Assembly (NCBI GenBank): GCA_947561395.2
Contig: OX387184.1
Coordinates: forward strand, 24,728,766 to 24,792,765
Direction: 5' to 3'
Origin: Buxus sempervirens
Lineage: Eukaryota; Streptophyta; Magnoliopsida; Buxales; Buxaceae
Length of the DNA stretch: 64,000 nucleotides
Part shown: positions 31,806-44,059 of the stretch, piece by piece
Layout of the letters: every line of letters starts with the position of its first letter
Position numbering within the stretch: position 1 is the first letter of the stretch
Notes under the pieces: generated by a model
Told to the model about the DNA's origin: nothing
What the model saw: only the letters and a program-made list of their open reading frames with translations
Database searches by the model: none
Translations under genes and position numbers: made by a program

Positions 31806-34800
31806 TGTAAAACCCTAATTTTTCCTAAAATAAAGTAAATTAAATAAACCTAAATATTGATAAGTTAAGATTTAATTTAGGTATTGGAGGAATAATATTA
31901 TGATCCAAAGAGATATTAGTAACTAAATAAATAAAAAATAATAATAATAATTTTGAGTAACTAGGGATTTAAATAGCGGCTTCATTTAAATAGGAAAGAG
32001 CAAGGTCGATTTAGATAAATTGGGAGAGTGACTTAAATATGAATGTTGAAGAAGATAGGTATTAATCCAAGTGCATTATATGGTTAAGATGGATGTGAGG
32101 AATAAAGAGGAGAATTTTTGGAAAAATATCCAAAGGTTAAATATGGAATTACAAGGAAAGGGTATTTTAGTCATTTTCTAATTAGCCAAATTAATATATT
32201 GAGTAATTAAATAATTATTAGACTTGAAATATTTAACTAGACCTAATTTGGGTTAGGTTTGAATTTAAATAGCAAATTATGGCTTAAAAGTAGAAAAAAG
32301 GGTATATTAGTGATTATGGTTGATAAGGAGCCTTAAATTTGAAGATAAGATGAGCTTTGGGGTGTTTTAGTAAAATTTTAAAATAAGAAATTAAATTAGC
32401 ACGAAAATAAATTAAAATAATCCTTCCTTTGTGTGAGATACTTAAAAGAGGAATTATAATGAGGGTTAAGATAGGGAGGTTTCCAATTAAGAGTGGGAAT
32501 TCTATTTAGAAGGTCTTCTAGACCTAGTGGGACTTCTAATTAAGAGAGCTTATAAAATGGGAGGTCTAGGAAAGGTTTAGGGTTTTTAGCAAGTCAAAAA
32601 TATGGAGGAAAGAGAGGAAAATTCGTGCTTGGGCTTAGGAGAAAAATAAAGGAAAGAAGAGAGGAGAGAAAAGAGAGGGAAGAAAAGAAAAAGGGAGGTG
32701 CTGCAGAGGTCCAACCAGCAGACTTTGAACAACGATCCCCGGAGATCTAGTCGTTGGATCGTTATGAAATTTGGAGTTTATGCTCTATATATGAGATACA
32801 TTAATCGGAACGGTGGAGATTGGATTTGGATGAGTCTAAAGTAGTACGAATTAACCCAGAAGTTGGTGGAAAATCAGAATTTGAAAGAAAAATGAGTTGT
32901 AGAGATGGCCGACTATCGAACTTCGAACAACGAGATAGAAAGATCCAACCGTTGGAATGGGCTGAAATGTTAGGGTTTTGTTCTACTCATAGAGTACTTC
33001 AAACTGAACAGTGGAGATCTAAATTTAAGAAGTTTATAGGGGTACAGTCGAGCTCAAAAAACGGGCACAAAAGAAGTTCTGAAAAATTTTGGTTCATCAA
33101 AAAGGCAAGTAGCAAACACTTAAAACTGGAAGAACTGCATATTTTCTTGTGTTTTTTATGATTGATCGTATTGGTTTTTAAGTTTGATTTCATTGGAAAA
33201 GTTAGATGATTATAAAGTTTTGATTTGATGATTTGAATCTCTATTTAAGAATCAAGAAAAGTGTTGTTCATGGGTGGTTTGATTTAGAAAGAAACCTTAG
33301 TTAAATTTTAATCACCAAGATTTGTTTAGCATCGTTTTAATCCGGAGTTTGGTTGTGATTCCTATGTTTAGTCGTAATGCATGAGTTTCTAGAAAATACA
33401 GTTTCGAACATGTGTTTTAGGAAGGATTTTTAGAGATGAATTTTGATGTGGTTAGATTAATTTCGAAACCTGTTTAAACATCTTTTGGGGATAGTAGAAG
33501 CCTAGGAAAATTGTTACAGAGGTCAAAAATTTAATCAGTCATGGAGTTTTCGCATTAACATAGAGTCGTCAAACCATAGTTGGATCCGCCGAGTTGCCGC
33601 TAGCTTCCTGCACTCAGCAGCAGCTCAGCGCAAAGAAGAGTTAGGGTTCGCCAAGTTCGCGCCGACCTGGCGCCGAGTACTTTGACTTAGCGATAGAGAT
33701 TTTGGGGATTCGCTGGGCTAGCGCCAACCTCACGCCAAGCGCCTGAGGTCAGCGCACCCACAAAAAGCTTCACTATGATGTGTTTGACCAATCCAAACCT
33801 AATTTTGAAACCATGAGGCTTCAACCTCTTTGCCAAACACTAGATTAGGATATTAGAAACATTTTATCTGTCCAAAACATTTGGGAGAGTCTTAAATCAA
33901 TTTATTTCTAATTTTATGAATTCCAAAGTGATTTTACTGTATGAGATATTGGCTTAGTTCCCTGTATGTTTTATATGGGTTTTTGATTGAGAAATTGTTT
34001 AATCGGGTTTTTGGAGTTGGATTATTTGCAGAGATGTTATGAGTTCTGTTCTGGTCCGGAGTGACCTGTGATGGGTTATATTGGGTTATGCATGATGTGA
34101 CCAGTGTTGGTCTATGGTTTTGAAAATGCAAAGTTTTATGCAATTGTTTTCTATTTTGGCTTAGCTTCCCTTGGATCCATTGTCAAGCTTAGTAATGTGA
34201 TGGTATTGTTTATTGATATAATTGCATGGCCTTATGTGTTGCCACGACCGGTGTAGAACAACCAGAAACCCTGAATAGACCTGGTTGTCAATGCCGAAAC
34301 CCGGTGAGTAGGCCGGCATTAGATGACGAAACCCTGAGTAGGCCGGAACTGTGTACATGGAGGTGTGGATGTCTCCTTGGCATGTCAATTAATCAATTCA
34401 AACAATAGTCATGACATTGACCATTCGATGTTTTATCGGTATTGTTATTGAAATATGATTTGATAATATTAATGGGGTTGGATTTAAACTTTGGAATTAT
34501 CCTTGTTGATGTTGTTGTTGGTTTAATCGTACACCTCATTACTTATTTTATATAAACATGGACTGATTTCATGCATGCACCTTGCTACTTGTTAAGATTT
34601 ATTCTCACTCCGGTTTCTCCCATTTTTCAGGTACTCTTGGTGAAGACATTAAGTTGTGGGCTAGTTGTAGCTGGGTAGTATATATAGATGTAGGATTGCT
34701 CATGTAATTGAAATCCTTGTATATCATAATTGTTGATTAATAAAGAAAATTTGAATTCAAGTTTCCGCATTTACTCTGATTATAAAGTTAGAAAAAAAAA

Positions 34801-34888
34801 TTTTAAATTATTCCATATTTTAATTGTTTTTGTTGCTTACCATAATACCTCGGGTTTTGGGAATTGGACCCGGAACTGGGGCGTTACA
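31806..34888 (+). mobile_element. Solo LTR (3.08 kb) of the TGTAAAACCC family, copy 2
   Basis: Starts TGTAAAACCCTAATTTTTCC and ends GGAACTGGGGCGTTACA. Flanks GACCA (31801-31805) and GACCG (34889-34893) differ by one transition. TATA-like TTATAAAATGGG is near 32549. GC-rich leader block 33590-33770 (AGCGCC/GGCGC words). The 34150-34400 stretch is nearly the same as 41840-42110 in copy 3. Gag sequence is contiguous across the insertion. Confidence 0.88.
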
Positions 34889-34893
34889 GACCG

Positions 34894-35230
34894 TGAAGCA
34901 ACAATGGCTAGAGTTTTGAACGGTTTGAACCAAGAGATTGCTAATGAGATGGAATTGCATCATTATGTGGAAATGGAAGATATGGTGCATATGGCAATTA
35001 AAGTTGAGCAGCAACTCAAGCGGAGGAATGCACGAGCAAGTCAACCAACAGGACAGTCTTCGTGGAAGCCGAGTTATGCAAAGAAAGAGGAGAAACCCGC
35101 AGCCAACCTTAAGGCCAAATCAAAACCTTCTTCCTCGACTCCCACTGCTCAAGGTAAAAGCAAAACTCAACCTCGTAATCATGACATTAAGTGTTCTAAA
35201 TTTCAAGGCAAAGGGCACTTTGCAAACTAA
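34894..35230 (+). pseudogene. gag of the CRM-like element, nucleocapsid end
   Basis: Continues capsid after the solo LTR: TMARVLNGLNQEIANEM, HHYVEMEDMVHMAIKVE, then a basic Ser/Pro-rich linker and a zinc knuckle IKCSKFQGKGHFAN. The second Cys of the knuckle reads Phe and the last is lost to a stop at 35230, so nucleic-acid binding is compromised. Confidence 0.82.
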
Positions 35231-35399
35231 GGGTGAAGAAGACACCGAATCTATTCCATCATTGGAGGATGTGGATGAAGAATACCCTGCCTAAGGTGAT
35301 TTGTTGGTTGCAAGAAGAGCTCTAAGTGTGCAAGTTAAAGAAGATGATAAAGTGCAGTGAGAAAACATTTTTTACACTAGATGCCACATTCAAAACAAG

Positions 35400-35885
35400 A
35401 TATGTAATGTAATTATTGATGGAGGTAGTTGTACTAATGTTGCTAGTACTACAATGGTGGAGAAACTAGGGCTGCCAACAACGAAACATCCCAAGCCTTA
35501 CAAGTTACAATGGCTCAATGATAGTGGTGAATTGAAAGTCAACAAGCAGGTGATAGTCTCTTTTCGCACTAGGAAGTATGAAGATGAAGTTTTGTGTGAT
35601 GTAGTTCCTATGCAAGCTACACACTTGCTATTGGGCCGACCGTGGCAATTTGATCGTCAAGTTAAACATGATGGCTTCACCAACAAATATTCATTTGTGA
35701 TTAATCAAAGAACAATCGAGCTGGTTCCTTTAACACCAAAACAGGTTTATGAAGATCAAGTGAGGTTGCAAAAAAAAAGAGTGATCAAAAGAAAGAAAGA
35801 GAGAAAAAGAAAAATGAGTGAAAATCCAAGAGGAAAAGAAAGAGAGATCAAGAAAAGAAAACAAATGGGCAAATTCGATCAATGA
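35400..35885 (+). pseudogene. Aspartic protease of the CRM-like element
   Basis: Frame opening at about 35400 reads VIIDGGSCTNVAS then MVEKLGLPT and ATHLLLGRPWQFDR, a retropepsin with catalytic D-G-G. A basic Lys/Arg-rich linker follows (KKRVIKRKKERKRKMSE). The domain itself looks intact, but frameshifts separate it from gag and from reverse transcriptase. Confidence 0.82.
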
Positions 35886-36039
35886 GAGAAAAGAAGAGAG
35901 AAAAGCAAATTTCTATGCAAAAGCAAGTGAGATAAAAAGGGCAATGTTTTCAAACACAACCCATGATTGTGCTTTTGTATAAAGAGGCGTTTTTAAACAC
36001 TAACCAAATTGATGTTGCTTTGCCAAGTTCTATTGCTTC

Positions 36040-37450
36040 ACTTTTGTAGGATTTTGAAGATGTCTTTTCAGAGGAGATTCCACATGGTTGACCACCTATT
36101 CAAGGGATTGAACATCAAATTGATTTTGTGCCTGGTGCTACCATTCCAACCCGACCAGCCTATTGAAGCAATCCGAGGAGACAAAGGAGTTACAAAGGCA
36201 GGTTAGTGAATTGATGGAAAAGGGGTACGTGAGAGAAAGCATGAGTCCATGTGCTGTTCCAGTGATTTTGGTTCCTAAGAAGGATGGGATGTTGAGGATG
36301 TGCATTGATTGCCAAGCTATCAACAATATAACGGTAAAGTATCGTCATCCCATTCCTCAATTAGATGATATGCTAGATGAATTGCATGGTGCTTGCATAT
36401 TTTCTAAAATTGATTTAAAGAATGGATACCATCATATTAGAATGAAAGAAGGTGATGAATGGAAAACAGCATTTAAAACAAAATATGGTTTGTATAAGTG
36501 GTTAGTTATGCCGTTTGGATTAACTAATGCACCAAGTACTTTCATGCGATTAATGAACCATGTTTTGCGTGCATTCATAGGCAGATTTGTTGTTGTTTAT
36601 TTTTATGATATTCTCATTTATAGAAAAAGTTTGGATGATCATGTTGAGAATTTAAATTCTGTTCTGGATGTTCTAAGAAAAGAAAATTTGTTTGCTAACT
36701 TGAAGAAGTGCACCTTTTGCACCGATAAGCTTGTGTTTCTTGGTTTTGTTGTAAGTGCACAAGGAATACAGGTTGATGAAGAGAAGATTCAAGCAATTCA
36801 AAAGTGGCCAAGTCCAACGAGTGTAGGTAATGTGTGAAGTTTTCATGGGCTTGCAAGCTTCTACAGGAGGTTCATGAAGGATTTAGCATTGCCGCACCTC
36901 TTACCGAAGTGATTAAGAAGAACGTTGGCTTCAAATGGGGAGAAGAGCAAGAAAAGGCGTTTCAATTGATCAAGGAAAAACTAATTCATGCTCCTGTACT
37001 TGCTTTACTTGATTTTTCTAAATCATTTGAAATTGAATGTGATGCTTCAGGTAATTGAATAGGTGTAGTTCTGATGCAAGGAATAAGACCAATTGCATAT
37101 TTCAGCGAGAAATTGAGAGGGGCGACCTTAAATTACCCTACTTAAGACAAGAGTTATATGCGTTGGTTCGAGCTCTTGAAACATGGCAACACTATCTTTG
37201 GCCTAAAGAGCTCGTGATTCACACCGATCATGAATCTTTGAAGCATTTGAAGGGCCAACATAAGTTGAATAAAAGGCATGCACGATGGGTGGAGTTCATT
37301 GAGACATTTCCATATGTCATTTGGTACAAGCAAGGTAAAGAAAACATCGTTGCAGATGCGCTTTCCCAAAGGTACTTATTACTTTCTACTCTTGATGTAA
37401 AATTACTTGGTTTTGAGCATATAAAAGAATTATTATCCTTTAGACCATGA
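36040..37450 (+). pseudogene. Reverse transcriptase and RNase H of the CRM-like element
   Basis: From VFSEEIPHG (about 36060) through two stops the main frame starts at 36163: [39 protein letters not shown] and [17 protein letters not shown]. The catalytic YxDD box reads YFYDILIY near 36595-36620, so one catalytic Asp is replaced by Tyr. The frame changes near 36835 and 37055. RNase H follows with [30 protein letters not shown] and [10 protein letters not shown]. The enzyme must be dead: stops, frameshifts and the lost Asp. Confidence 0.88.
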
Positions 37451-38840
37451 TTTTTGTGACGAATATAGGGCTTGTGAGAAAAACGCAGTGGGTAAGTTCT
37501 ATAGGCATGAGGATTTCTTGTTTAGGGAAAATAAGTTGTGTGTACCCAATAGCTCTTTGCATGATTTATTAGTAAGGGAATCCCATGGTGGAGGATTAAT
37601 GGGACATTTTGGAGTTGATAAGACCTTAGCAGTTCTGCAAGAACATTTTTATTGGTCACACATGAAAAGAGGCATTGAGAGAATTTGTGGTAGATGTGTG
37701 ACATGTAGGCAAGCAAAATCCCGAGTGCAACCCCATGGTTTATACACAACATTGCCCATTCCTAGTGAACCTTGGATTGATATTTCTATGGATTTTGTGT
37801 TACGTTTGCCTAGGTCTAAACATGGTAGGGATTTGATCTTTGTAGTTGTAGATAGATTTTCAAAGATGGCTCATTTTATTCCATGTCACAAAACTGATGA
37901 TGCTTCACATGTTGCTGATTTGTTCTTTAGAAAGATTGTGAGATTACATGGGATGCCTGGAACAATTGTTTCAAATCAAGATGCTAAGTTCTTGAGTTAC
38001 TTTTGGAAGACTTTATGGGCTAAGTTAGGAACTAAATTGTTGTTTTCTACTACTTGTCACCAACAAACTGATGGTCAAACCGAAGTAGTGAATAGGACTT
38101 TGTCTACCTTGTTGAGGGCCATAATCAAAAGGAACATCAAAACTTAGGAAGAGTGTTTACCACATTTTGAGTTTGCTTATAATCGTAATGTTCATTCTAC
38201 TACTAAGTTTTCACCGTTTGAAATTGTCTATGGTTTTAATCCCTTAACTCCATTGCTTTTATCCGAACATGCTAACTTAGACGGACAGAAAAAGGCTGAA
38301 TTTGTTAAGCAGATACATGAGAAGGCAAGGCTCAACATTGAGAGGAAGACGGAGCAATATGCAAGACAAGCAAACAAAGGGCGACAAAAAATGATTTTTG
38401 AACCTAGAGATTGGGTTTGGTTACACATGAGAAAAGAAAGATTTCCGGCCCAAAGGCGTTCCAAGCTGTTGCCGAGAGGAGACAGACAATTCCAAGTCCT
38501 TGAGTGTATAAATGACAACACCTACAAATTAGATTTACCAGGTGAGTATAATGTTAGTGCTACTTTTAATGTTGCTGACTTATCTCCTTTTGATGTAGGT
38601 GAAGATTTGAGGGCAAATCCATTTCTAGAGGAGGGGAAGGATGAAGGCAAATATGCTAAAGAGTTACAAAAACCCATCAAAGTCCCAAGTGGACCCGTCA
38701 CAAGAGTCCGAGCTAAACGTTTCAAGGAAGAGCTCAACAATTTCATCAAGAAGGTCCAAGGAGAGGAGCTGGACGTGATCAACAAAGAAGAACCAACCAG
38801 ATTAGTCCACGTCATCAAAGTCAACGAAGTCAAAACTTGA
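37451..38840 (+). pseudogene. Integrase and C-terminal tail of the CRM-like element
   Basis: One frame from 37488 to 38840 with a single TAG at 38145 (probably from TGG). It holds the zinc-binding HHCC region ([24 protein letters not shown]), the DDE core ([12 protein letters not shown], a second Asp in [16 protein letters not shown]) and the C-terminal region (NKGRQKMIFEPRDWVW, FNVADLSPFDVGEDLR). No chromodomain is seen. The final 65 codons lie inside the 3' LTR. Apart from the one stop this is the best preserved part of the element. Confidence 0.88.
38628..38641 (+). other. Polypurine tract of the CRM-like element, within coding sequence
   Basis: GAGGAGGGGAAGGA directly before the 3' LTR start TGAAGGCAAATATG. 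It primes plus-strand synthesis and at the same time encodes part of the EEGKDEGK stretch of the polyprotein. Confidence 0.78.
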
Positions 38841-39232
38841 ATCCACATGGAGGACTTCTTAGGTGGCATGAAATGCTTCATGCTTGGTTCAATGAATTTA
38901 GTCTTTTATTCAGATTCAATGAATGTGGTCTTTTATTCAGATTCAATGAATGTGGTCTTTTATTTATCTAACCATTTTAGTTAAGAGCCTTTTAGTTATT
39001 CTAAGAGTCTTTTAGTTATTCTAAAAGTCTTTTTATCTTTTCTAGATTGTTATTTCCTATGAGTCTTTTTATTTTTTTTCTAGATTGTTAATTCGTATGT
39101 AATTTTCAGCCTATATATATAGGTGTATAAGACAATGGAAAACACAACGTGTTATTCAGAAAATTAAGAGTATTAATCTCTTTGGTTCTTTTAGAACTTT
39201 TCGAACTTATCAAGGATTTCCTTGTGGCGTTC

Positions 39233-42200
39233 TGTAAAACCCCAATATTTTTTACATGATTTTATGGGAAAATATAACTAATAAGGTGTGTGTATGTAGG
39301 AATCTTGGTGGACGAGCGTTGCACCAAATCAAGTGTTTCAAAATTGAAAGAGTAGGAGACTACTCTATAGGTCCTCGATCTACAACAATTTTGATCTTAA
39401 CAATACGGAAACATACACACAATTTATACGAGGGAACCTGAATCCAGATCCAGGAAAAACCTCGAGTCTATATGAGGCGACTAACCCTTAGAATCTCCAC
39501 TATTAAATGAAAAGCAATTACAAAGGAAAACACACTTAACCTTTACAATTGAACTCACTCAACAGCAATCCACAGCTCGAATCCACGAACTGTAACACAA
39601 CTTGAATCCACAAGCTGCAATTCACGATCAATCCAGATCGTAACAATCACCTCAGAGCCCACTGAGATGATCCAATGCAATAGGAATCCACCTATGCATC
39701 CATCAAGCTCGATCACCAATCCAAGAGATCATACGATCATGTGAAGTTCTGAAATGAAGAAGAATCCTCAAACTTCAATTCCAGGAGATCTCTCTCAGAT
39801 CTCCCCCTCACTCGATCACCGACTCTCTAAAGATGAATTGATTGAATCTCGAACACCTCAAGATCCAAATCGAATTGATCAAAAGAAAAAGTCCTTTCTA
39901 AAAAATACAGCTCGTCTATTTAAAGAAGAAAAACTCAGATCGCATCGAGCGCTGGTGGCGTCGCCTTGCGATCGGGGTAGACTGCTGGAAGCAAACTCAA
40001 GTCCCGCTCAAATCCAAATTGACCCAGTTAAGGGCGCGCTGCCAACGCGCTGCTAGCGGGAGGGAACGCGGCATGTGCACAACTGATTTTTAGATTCTTC
40101 AATCTTGCTCTGCGCTACCAGCGGCGTGTCGGCGTTGTCTTACGACGCAGGTGCGCGTTCTTTACTTTCAAAGCACTGCATGACTCATGCGCTGTCAGCG
40201 GCGTATCAGCGTCGCCTTATGACGTAGGTGCGCGCTCTTTATTTTCAATGCGCTATTTCACTTATGCACTGCCAGCGGAGTGGTAGCGGCGTTGTTCCTC
40301 GCAAGTGCCTTTACGAAATATTCTTTATTTAGAAAACCTTACATTTCCTTGAGCTACCAGCGAAGTGGTAGCTGTGTGGCAGCATCACCTTCCTCTTTAC
40401 TAAATTCACAGAACTTACATTTTGATTCTGCACATCTTGAAGATTATTAGAAGATATAATTTGTCAAACATTTGCCATATAAGGAGTGTGAGTTTTCACA
40501 CTTACAAAAACTCGTCGAGCGGCAAAGTGTATATAAGGTAAGTATAAATACCTAGCGTATTTAGACTCGTAGGGTTTCTTTCGTTTGCGCATACATTGTG
40601 TTGAAGGCGATTGCGGCTGGTGATATAGGGTCTTGGGAGAGAAGAAGTCTGGGTTTTCCTGCCGATCGAGGTGTTCCGTATTGAGGGTATCCGGATAAAC
40701 TCTCACGACTGAAGGAGTTTGAGCGGAGATCAACTGTTGGTGTTGGTTTTGGTTGGTGTTTGCTCTACGAAGGGTTGCTGTTGCAGAGACTTGGAAGCGT
40801 ATAAGGTGAGTAGCATCGTTTTAAAACTGGGTTTTCGTATTGATTCGTGAGTTTAATCTGGATGCATGTGTGTTTTCTGGAAGAAGATAGTTCGAGCGTG
40901 AGTTTCTTTAGGACTGAATGAGATAAATAAAAATGTGTTTAGAATAATTTCAAAAGTGTTTTAAATGTCTTCTGGGGATATTAGGAGACTAAGAAAATTA
41001 TTACAGAGAGAAAAATTCCAGCTAGTGTTGTAGATCTGGAAATAACAAAGAGTCGAAGAAACAGGGTAGCATCCGCCGAGTGGCGTTGACCTAGCGCCAA
41101 CTAACCGTAGTCGGCGAACAGACATTTTCCCCTATCCACCAAGCTCGCGCTCATCGCGCGCCTAGCTCGCGCAGACCCCTTTTCTTTCCGCCCATCTCGC
41201 TAGTCTCGCGCGTAACGTGCGCCTAGCTCGCGCCTACCTTATTTAAGTAAGCGCAACTTAGTTTTTTAACCAATGACCTATCCGCCGACCTCGCGCCTAG
41301 CGCTGGAGGTCAGCGCAAGGCCCAATATCTTGCCGAAGAGAATTTTTGACCAAACTAAGCTAGAATTGATGATTTTGAGGGTTCAAGCACTTGACTAATG
41401 AGTTGTTTAGGACTTTAGAAACATTATTCCCTATTAAGTTTTCTCTGGAGAATATAAGTGGACATTCTGGAAATTCTTAGGAGTATTCAAGGTTAATTCT
41501 AAAGGGCTTAATATAGGTGATCTCATTGTACCTAACACTAGGAGTTCTTGATTTAGTTTCCTGTTGTTATATACTGTACTTGAGTTGTGAATTTATTTGA
41601 TTTGGTTTTACTTGATTGCGAGTTCTGAAACGTATTGTAAGGATTATTTTGGTGTGAGTAAATGAGTTTATTACCAACGGGCATGTGTTATGAGTTTGAG
41701 GAAATACTGAAAGTACATGAGGTACTGTTTTAGTCCAGAGGGACATGTGGTGAACTGGTTGAGTTATCCATGATGTTGAATCTATTGTTATATTGTGATG
41801 TCAGAGTTGTGATTTTTCGTTGGTTTACTGTTTTGGGTTTAGCTTCCCTTGGATCCATGTTAAGCTTAGTAATGTGATGGTATTTGTTTATTGGTATAAT
41901 TGCATGGCCTTGTGTGTTGCCACGACCAGTGTAGAGCAGCCAGATACCCTGAGTAGGCCTGGTTGTCAATGCCGATACCCGAAGTAGGCCGGCATTGGAT
42001 GACAAAACCCTGAGTAGACCATCATTTCAGAGTGTCCGATACCCTGAGTAGGCCGGAACTGTGTACATGGAGGTGTGGAGTGTCTACTTGGCATGTAAAT
42101 TAATCAATTTAACAATATGCATGACATTGACCTTTCGTTGTGTTATCGGTAATCTAGTTGTTTAATTGTTGGTTATTTATCGAAGCATGTTTATAACTGT

Positions 42201-42604
42201 GTTAAACTATTTCTGCATGCATGTGCTACTCGCTGAGATATTCGTATCTGATCCCTCGTTGTTGCTTTGTTTTTCAGATCTTCGTGGTGAGGCGCCTACT
42301 AGGGTAGATCCGACTAACACCTATAGGGAGGAGGATTATTACTAAAATCCTTAGACTAGTAGGTTATTTTAGATTTAAACTCTGTTTCAATTGATTTTGT
42401 GGGAAATGTAATAAGGTAGTAAATTGGAACCATTTGATTCTACTTGAAGATTCTATAGACTTCTTAGATAAGAATTTTAATTGTGCACTCTGATATGGTA
42501 TAAATTGTGTGATTATCCGGCGATCACTTTTATTTGGATCCTTACCTAACCCTCTGTGAGACGTGTTATATCTTTAATGAACAACACGAATCCTGGGCGT
42601 TACA
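39233..42604 (+). mobile_element. Solo LTR (3.37 kb) of the TGTAAAACCCC family, copy 3
   Basis: Perfect 5-bp duplication CGTTC (39228-39232 and 42605-42609). Ends TGTAAAACCCCAATATTTT and CCTGGGCGTTACA. A CG-rich upstream array (39945-40390, CCAGCGGCGT/AGCGCTGGTGGCG words) precedes TATA at about 40530, and a second CG-rich array (41070-41330, CTCGCGC/GCGCCTAG) lies in the leader. A 41925-42055 array of CCTGAGTAGGCCG is shared with copy 2. Confidence 0.9.
39945..40548 (+). promoter_or_regulatory. LTR promoter with CG-rich repeat array and TATA
   Basis: At least four degenerate units of about 75-85 bp with (T)GCGCTNNCAGCGGCGTNNCAGCG and GACG(C/T)AGGTGCGCG (from about 40030 to 40370), followed by GTGTATATAAGG and GTATAAATACC (40528-40548). 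The array sits immediately upstream of the TATA motifs, as in the other long LTRs. Confidence 0.6.
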
Positions 42605-43602
42605 CGTTCATCCTCGACTTATCAAACGATTCATCCATCCCCATTTGTGGCGTCTTCATCATACCAAGGTTCTTGCTTCAATATAAGCAACAAGTCGCGG
42701 TTTCCATGCAAATCTGATTCTAGACAATCAAAGTTCCTTTTCGATTACAGGTTTCGTCATAGATTTGCGCGGTTCGTATATCATGGTGATTGCTGAAAGG
42801 ACATTTAAAACTGTATACTATATACTGTGTGCGCATGTGTTTTCGCACGATGAGGCACATGTGGAGTGTGTACCTCGGGACATTCGGAGTCGCCACTGCC
42901 TGATGAGGTGCAGACAGACAACAAGGTACCTATTTAGGTCTAATTTAATTGGTCTGCAACTTTTCAAAGACTCTGGCTAAGTTCTTGGTTACGTCCAGGG
43001 AAGTCCGAAGACACCCTGGCCCGCCCCGTCGGTTTGACGGGTCCCTCGGGTCTCCCTGGTTCAAGTCAACTTGGTTTCACCCAATTTCCTAAGCCAGCAT
43101 ACTTGTTTATTAAGTCTGAACGGGGACCACTGAAGGTGTAGGTCCCCTTTATTTTAATTGATTTTATCTTTTTAGCTTTTTAATGAAGTGGATCGGACAT
43201 GGGCCCTGTTGGAAGGCCCATTGGATTCCATGTTGAGCTTAAGTCAAGCCCAATGTCCATTAGGGTTATTGGGTAACCCTTTTTGGATTTGGTTATTTGA
43301 TTTTGGATTCAATTATATTTATAAAAATTAGTGGGTTAAAATTTTAAGGCCCATTGGGCTTGGATGTGGCCCATGGGTAATTAACCAAAAGGCTTCTGAC
43401 CCATTATTAAAATGGGCCTTGGTTTGGGCTAGACTGAATGTGGGCCCCGTTGGAAGGCCCACAATGCCTTGGTGGGCCCAAATGAGCCCAAGTCTCAAGA
43501 AGGAGCTTGGGTTGACCCAAAAGCCCAGATGGTTCAAAATAATCGAAATCGGGTCGGGTCTAGCGGGTTCAGATCCAAAATGTGAATTTTGGTGGGTAAA
43601 TG

Positions 43603-43665
43603 GGGCTGAACCGCAGATACACTGCGGACAAAGCCTGTCTGCAGAACCAATGCGGTTCGGGCCCG
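43603..43665 (-). promoter_or_regulatory. Leader palindrome block of the 42.8-46.3 kb LTR
   Basis: Contains ACCGCAGATACACTGCGG and TGCGGACAAAGCCTGTCTGC. The second word resembles ATGCGGACAAGGTTTGCCC in the TATA-proximal array of the same LTR (45591-45609), so two blocks in one LTR share a motif. Confidence 0.55.
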
Positions 43666-44059
43666 AACCTCCAGAAATGCCAAAATTCCAGCTGGGCTAT
43701 GCTCGCCCCTCCTCCAGAGTTGTCCATGAGCTTTTGTGGGTCTCTGAGCAGACCCGCAGTGGTTCGGATGCTCATTTTGGCTTAAATAAGCCCCTTTTAT
43801 TAAGCCATTCATATTCAAAGAATTAATCTATTGATCCATTCAACCATGCACACTCAATATAACTTAAACAAACATACAAATTAACATTTAAACTAAGCAA
43901 GACAAAATAATGATCATATGTGATGCTGAAGTTCAAGAAAGCCACGAAACCATGGATAAACAAAAGGAGATATGAGAAGGACCCAACGCGCTACTTACTA
44001 TGACTTTGGTGAATGAGCAAACAACATGGTTAGAGTACCACATGTTCTAAATATTGGAC

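Larger units (their letters stand above)
26610..42783 (+). mobile_element. Ty3/Gypsy retrotransposon (CRM-like, no chromodomain seen), interrupted
   Basis: 5' LTR 26610-27346; primer site 27349-27359; leader; gag (31095-31805, 34894-35230); protease, RT, RNase H, integrase (35400-38840); polypurine tract; 3' LTR (38642-39232 plus 42605-42783). Three later insertions: hAT 28007-31094, solo LTRs 31806-34888 and 39233-42604. The coding region runs past the polypurine tract into the 3' LTR and ends in GPVTRVRAKRFKEELNNFI, a layout I associate with the CRM group (inference). Expected TSD: the left flank is TTTAA (26605-26609), while the right LTR edge is followed by TGGTG, with TTTAA only 20 bp further on (42804-42808). 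Confidence 0.88.
38642..42783 (+). repeat. 3' LTR of the CRM-like element, interrupted
   Basis: Own sequence is 38642-39232 and 42605-42783; the centre is the solo LTR 39233-42604. Together about 770 bp, matching the 5' LTR except for an extra 27-bp copy of a TTCAGATTCAATGAATGTGG unit (38907-38965) and scattered substitutions. Confidence 0.86.
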
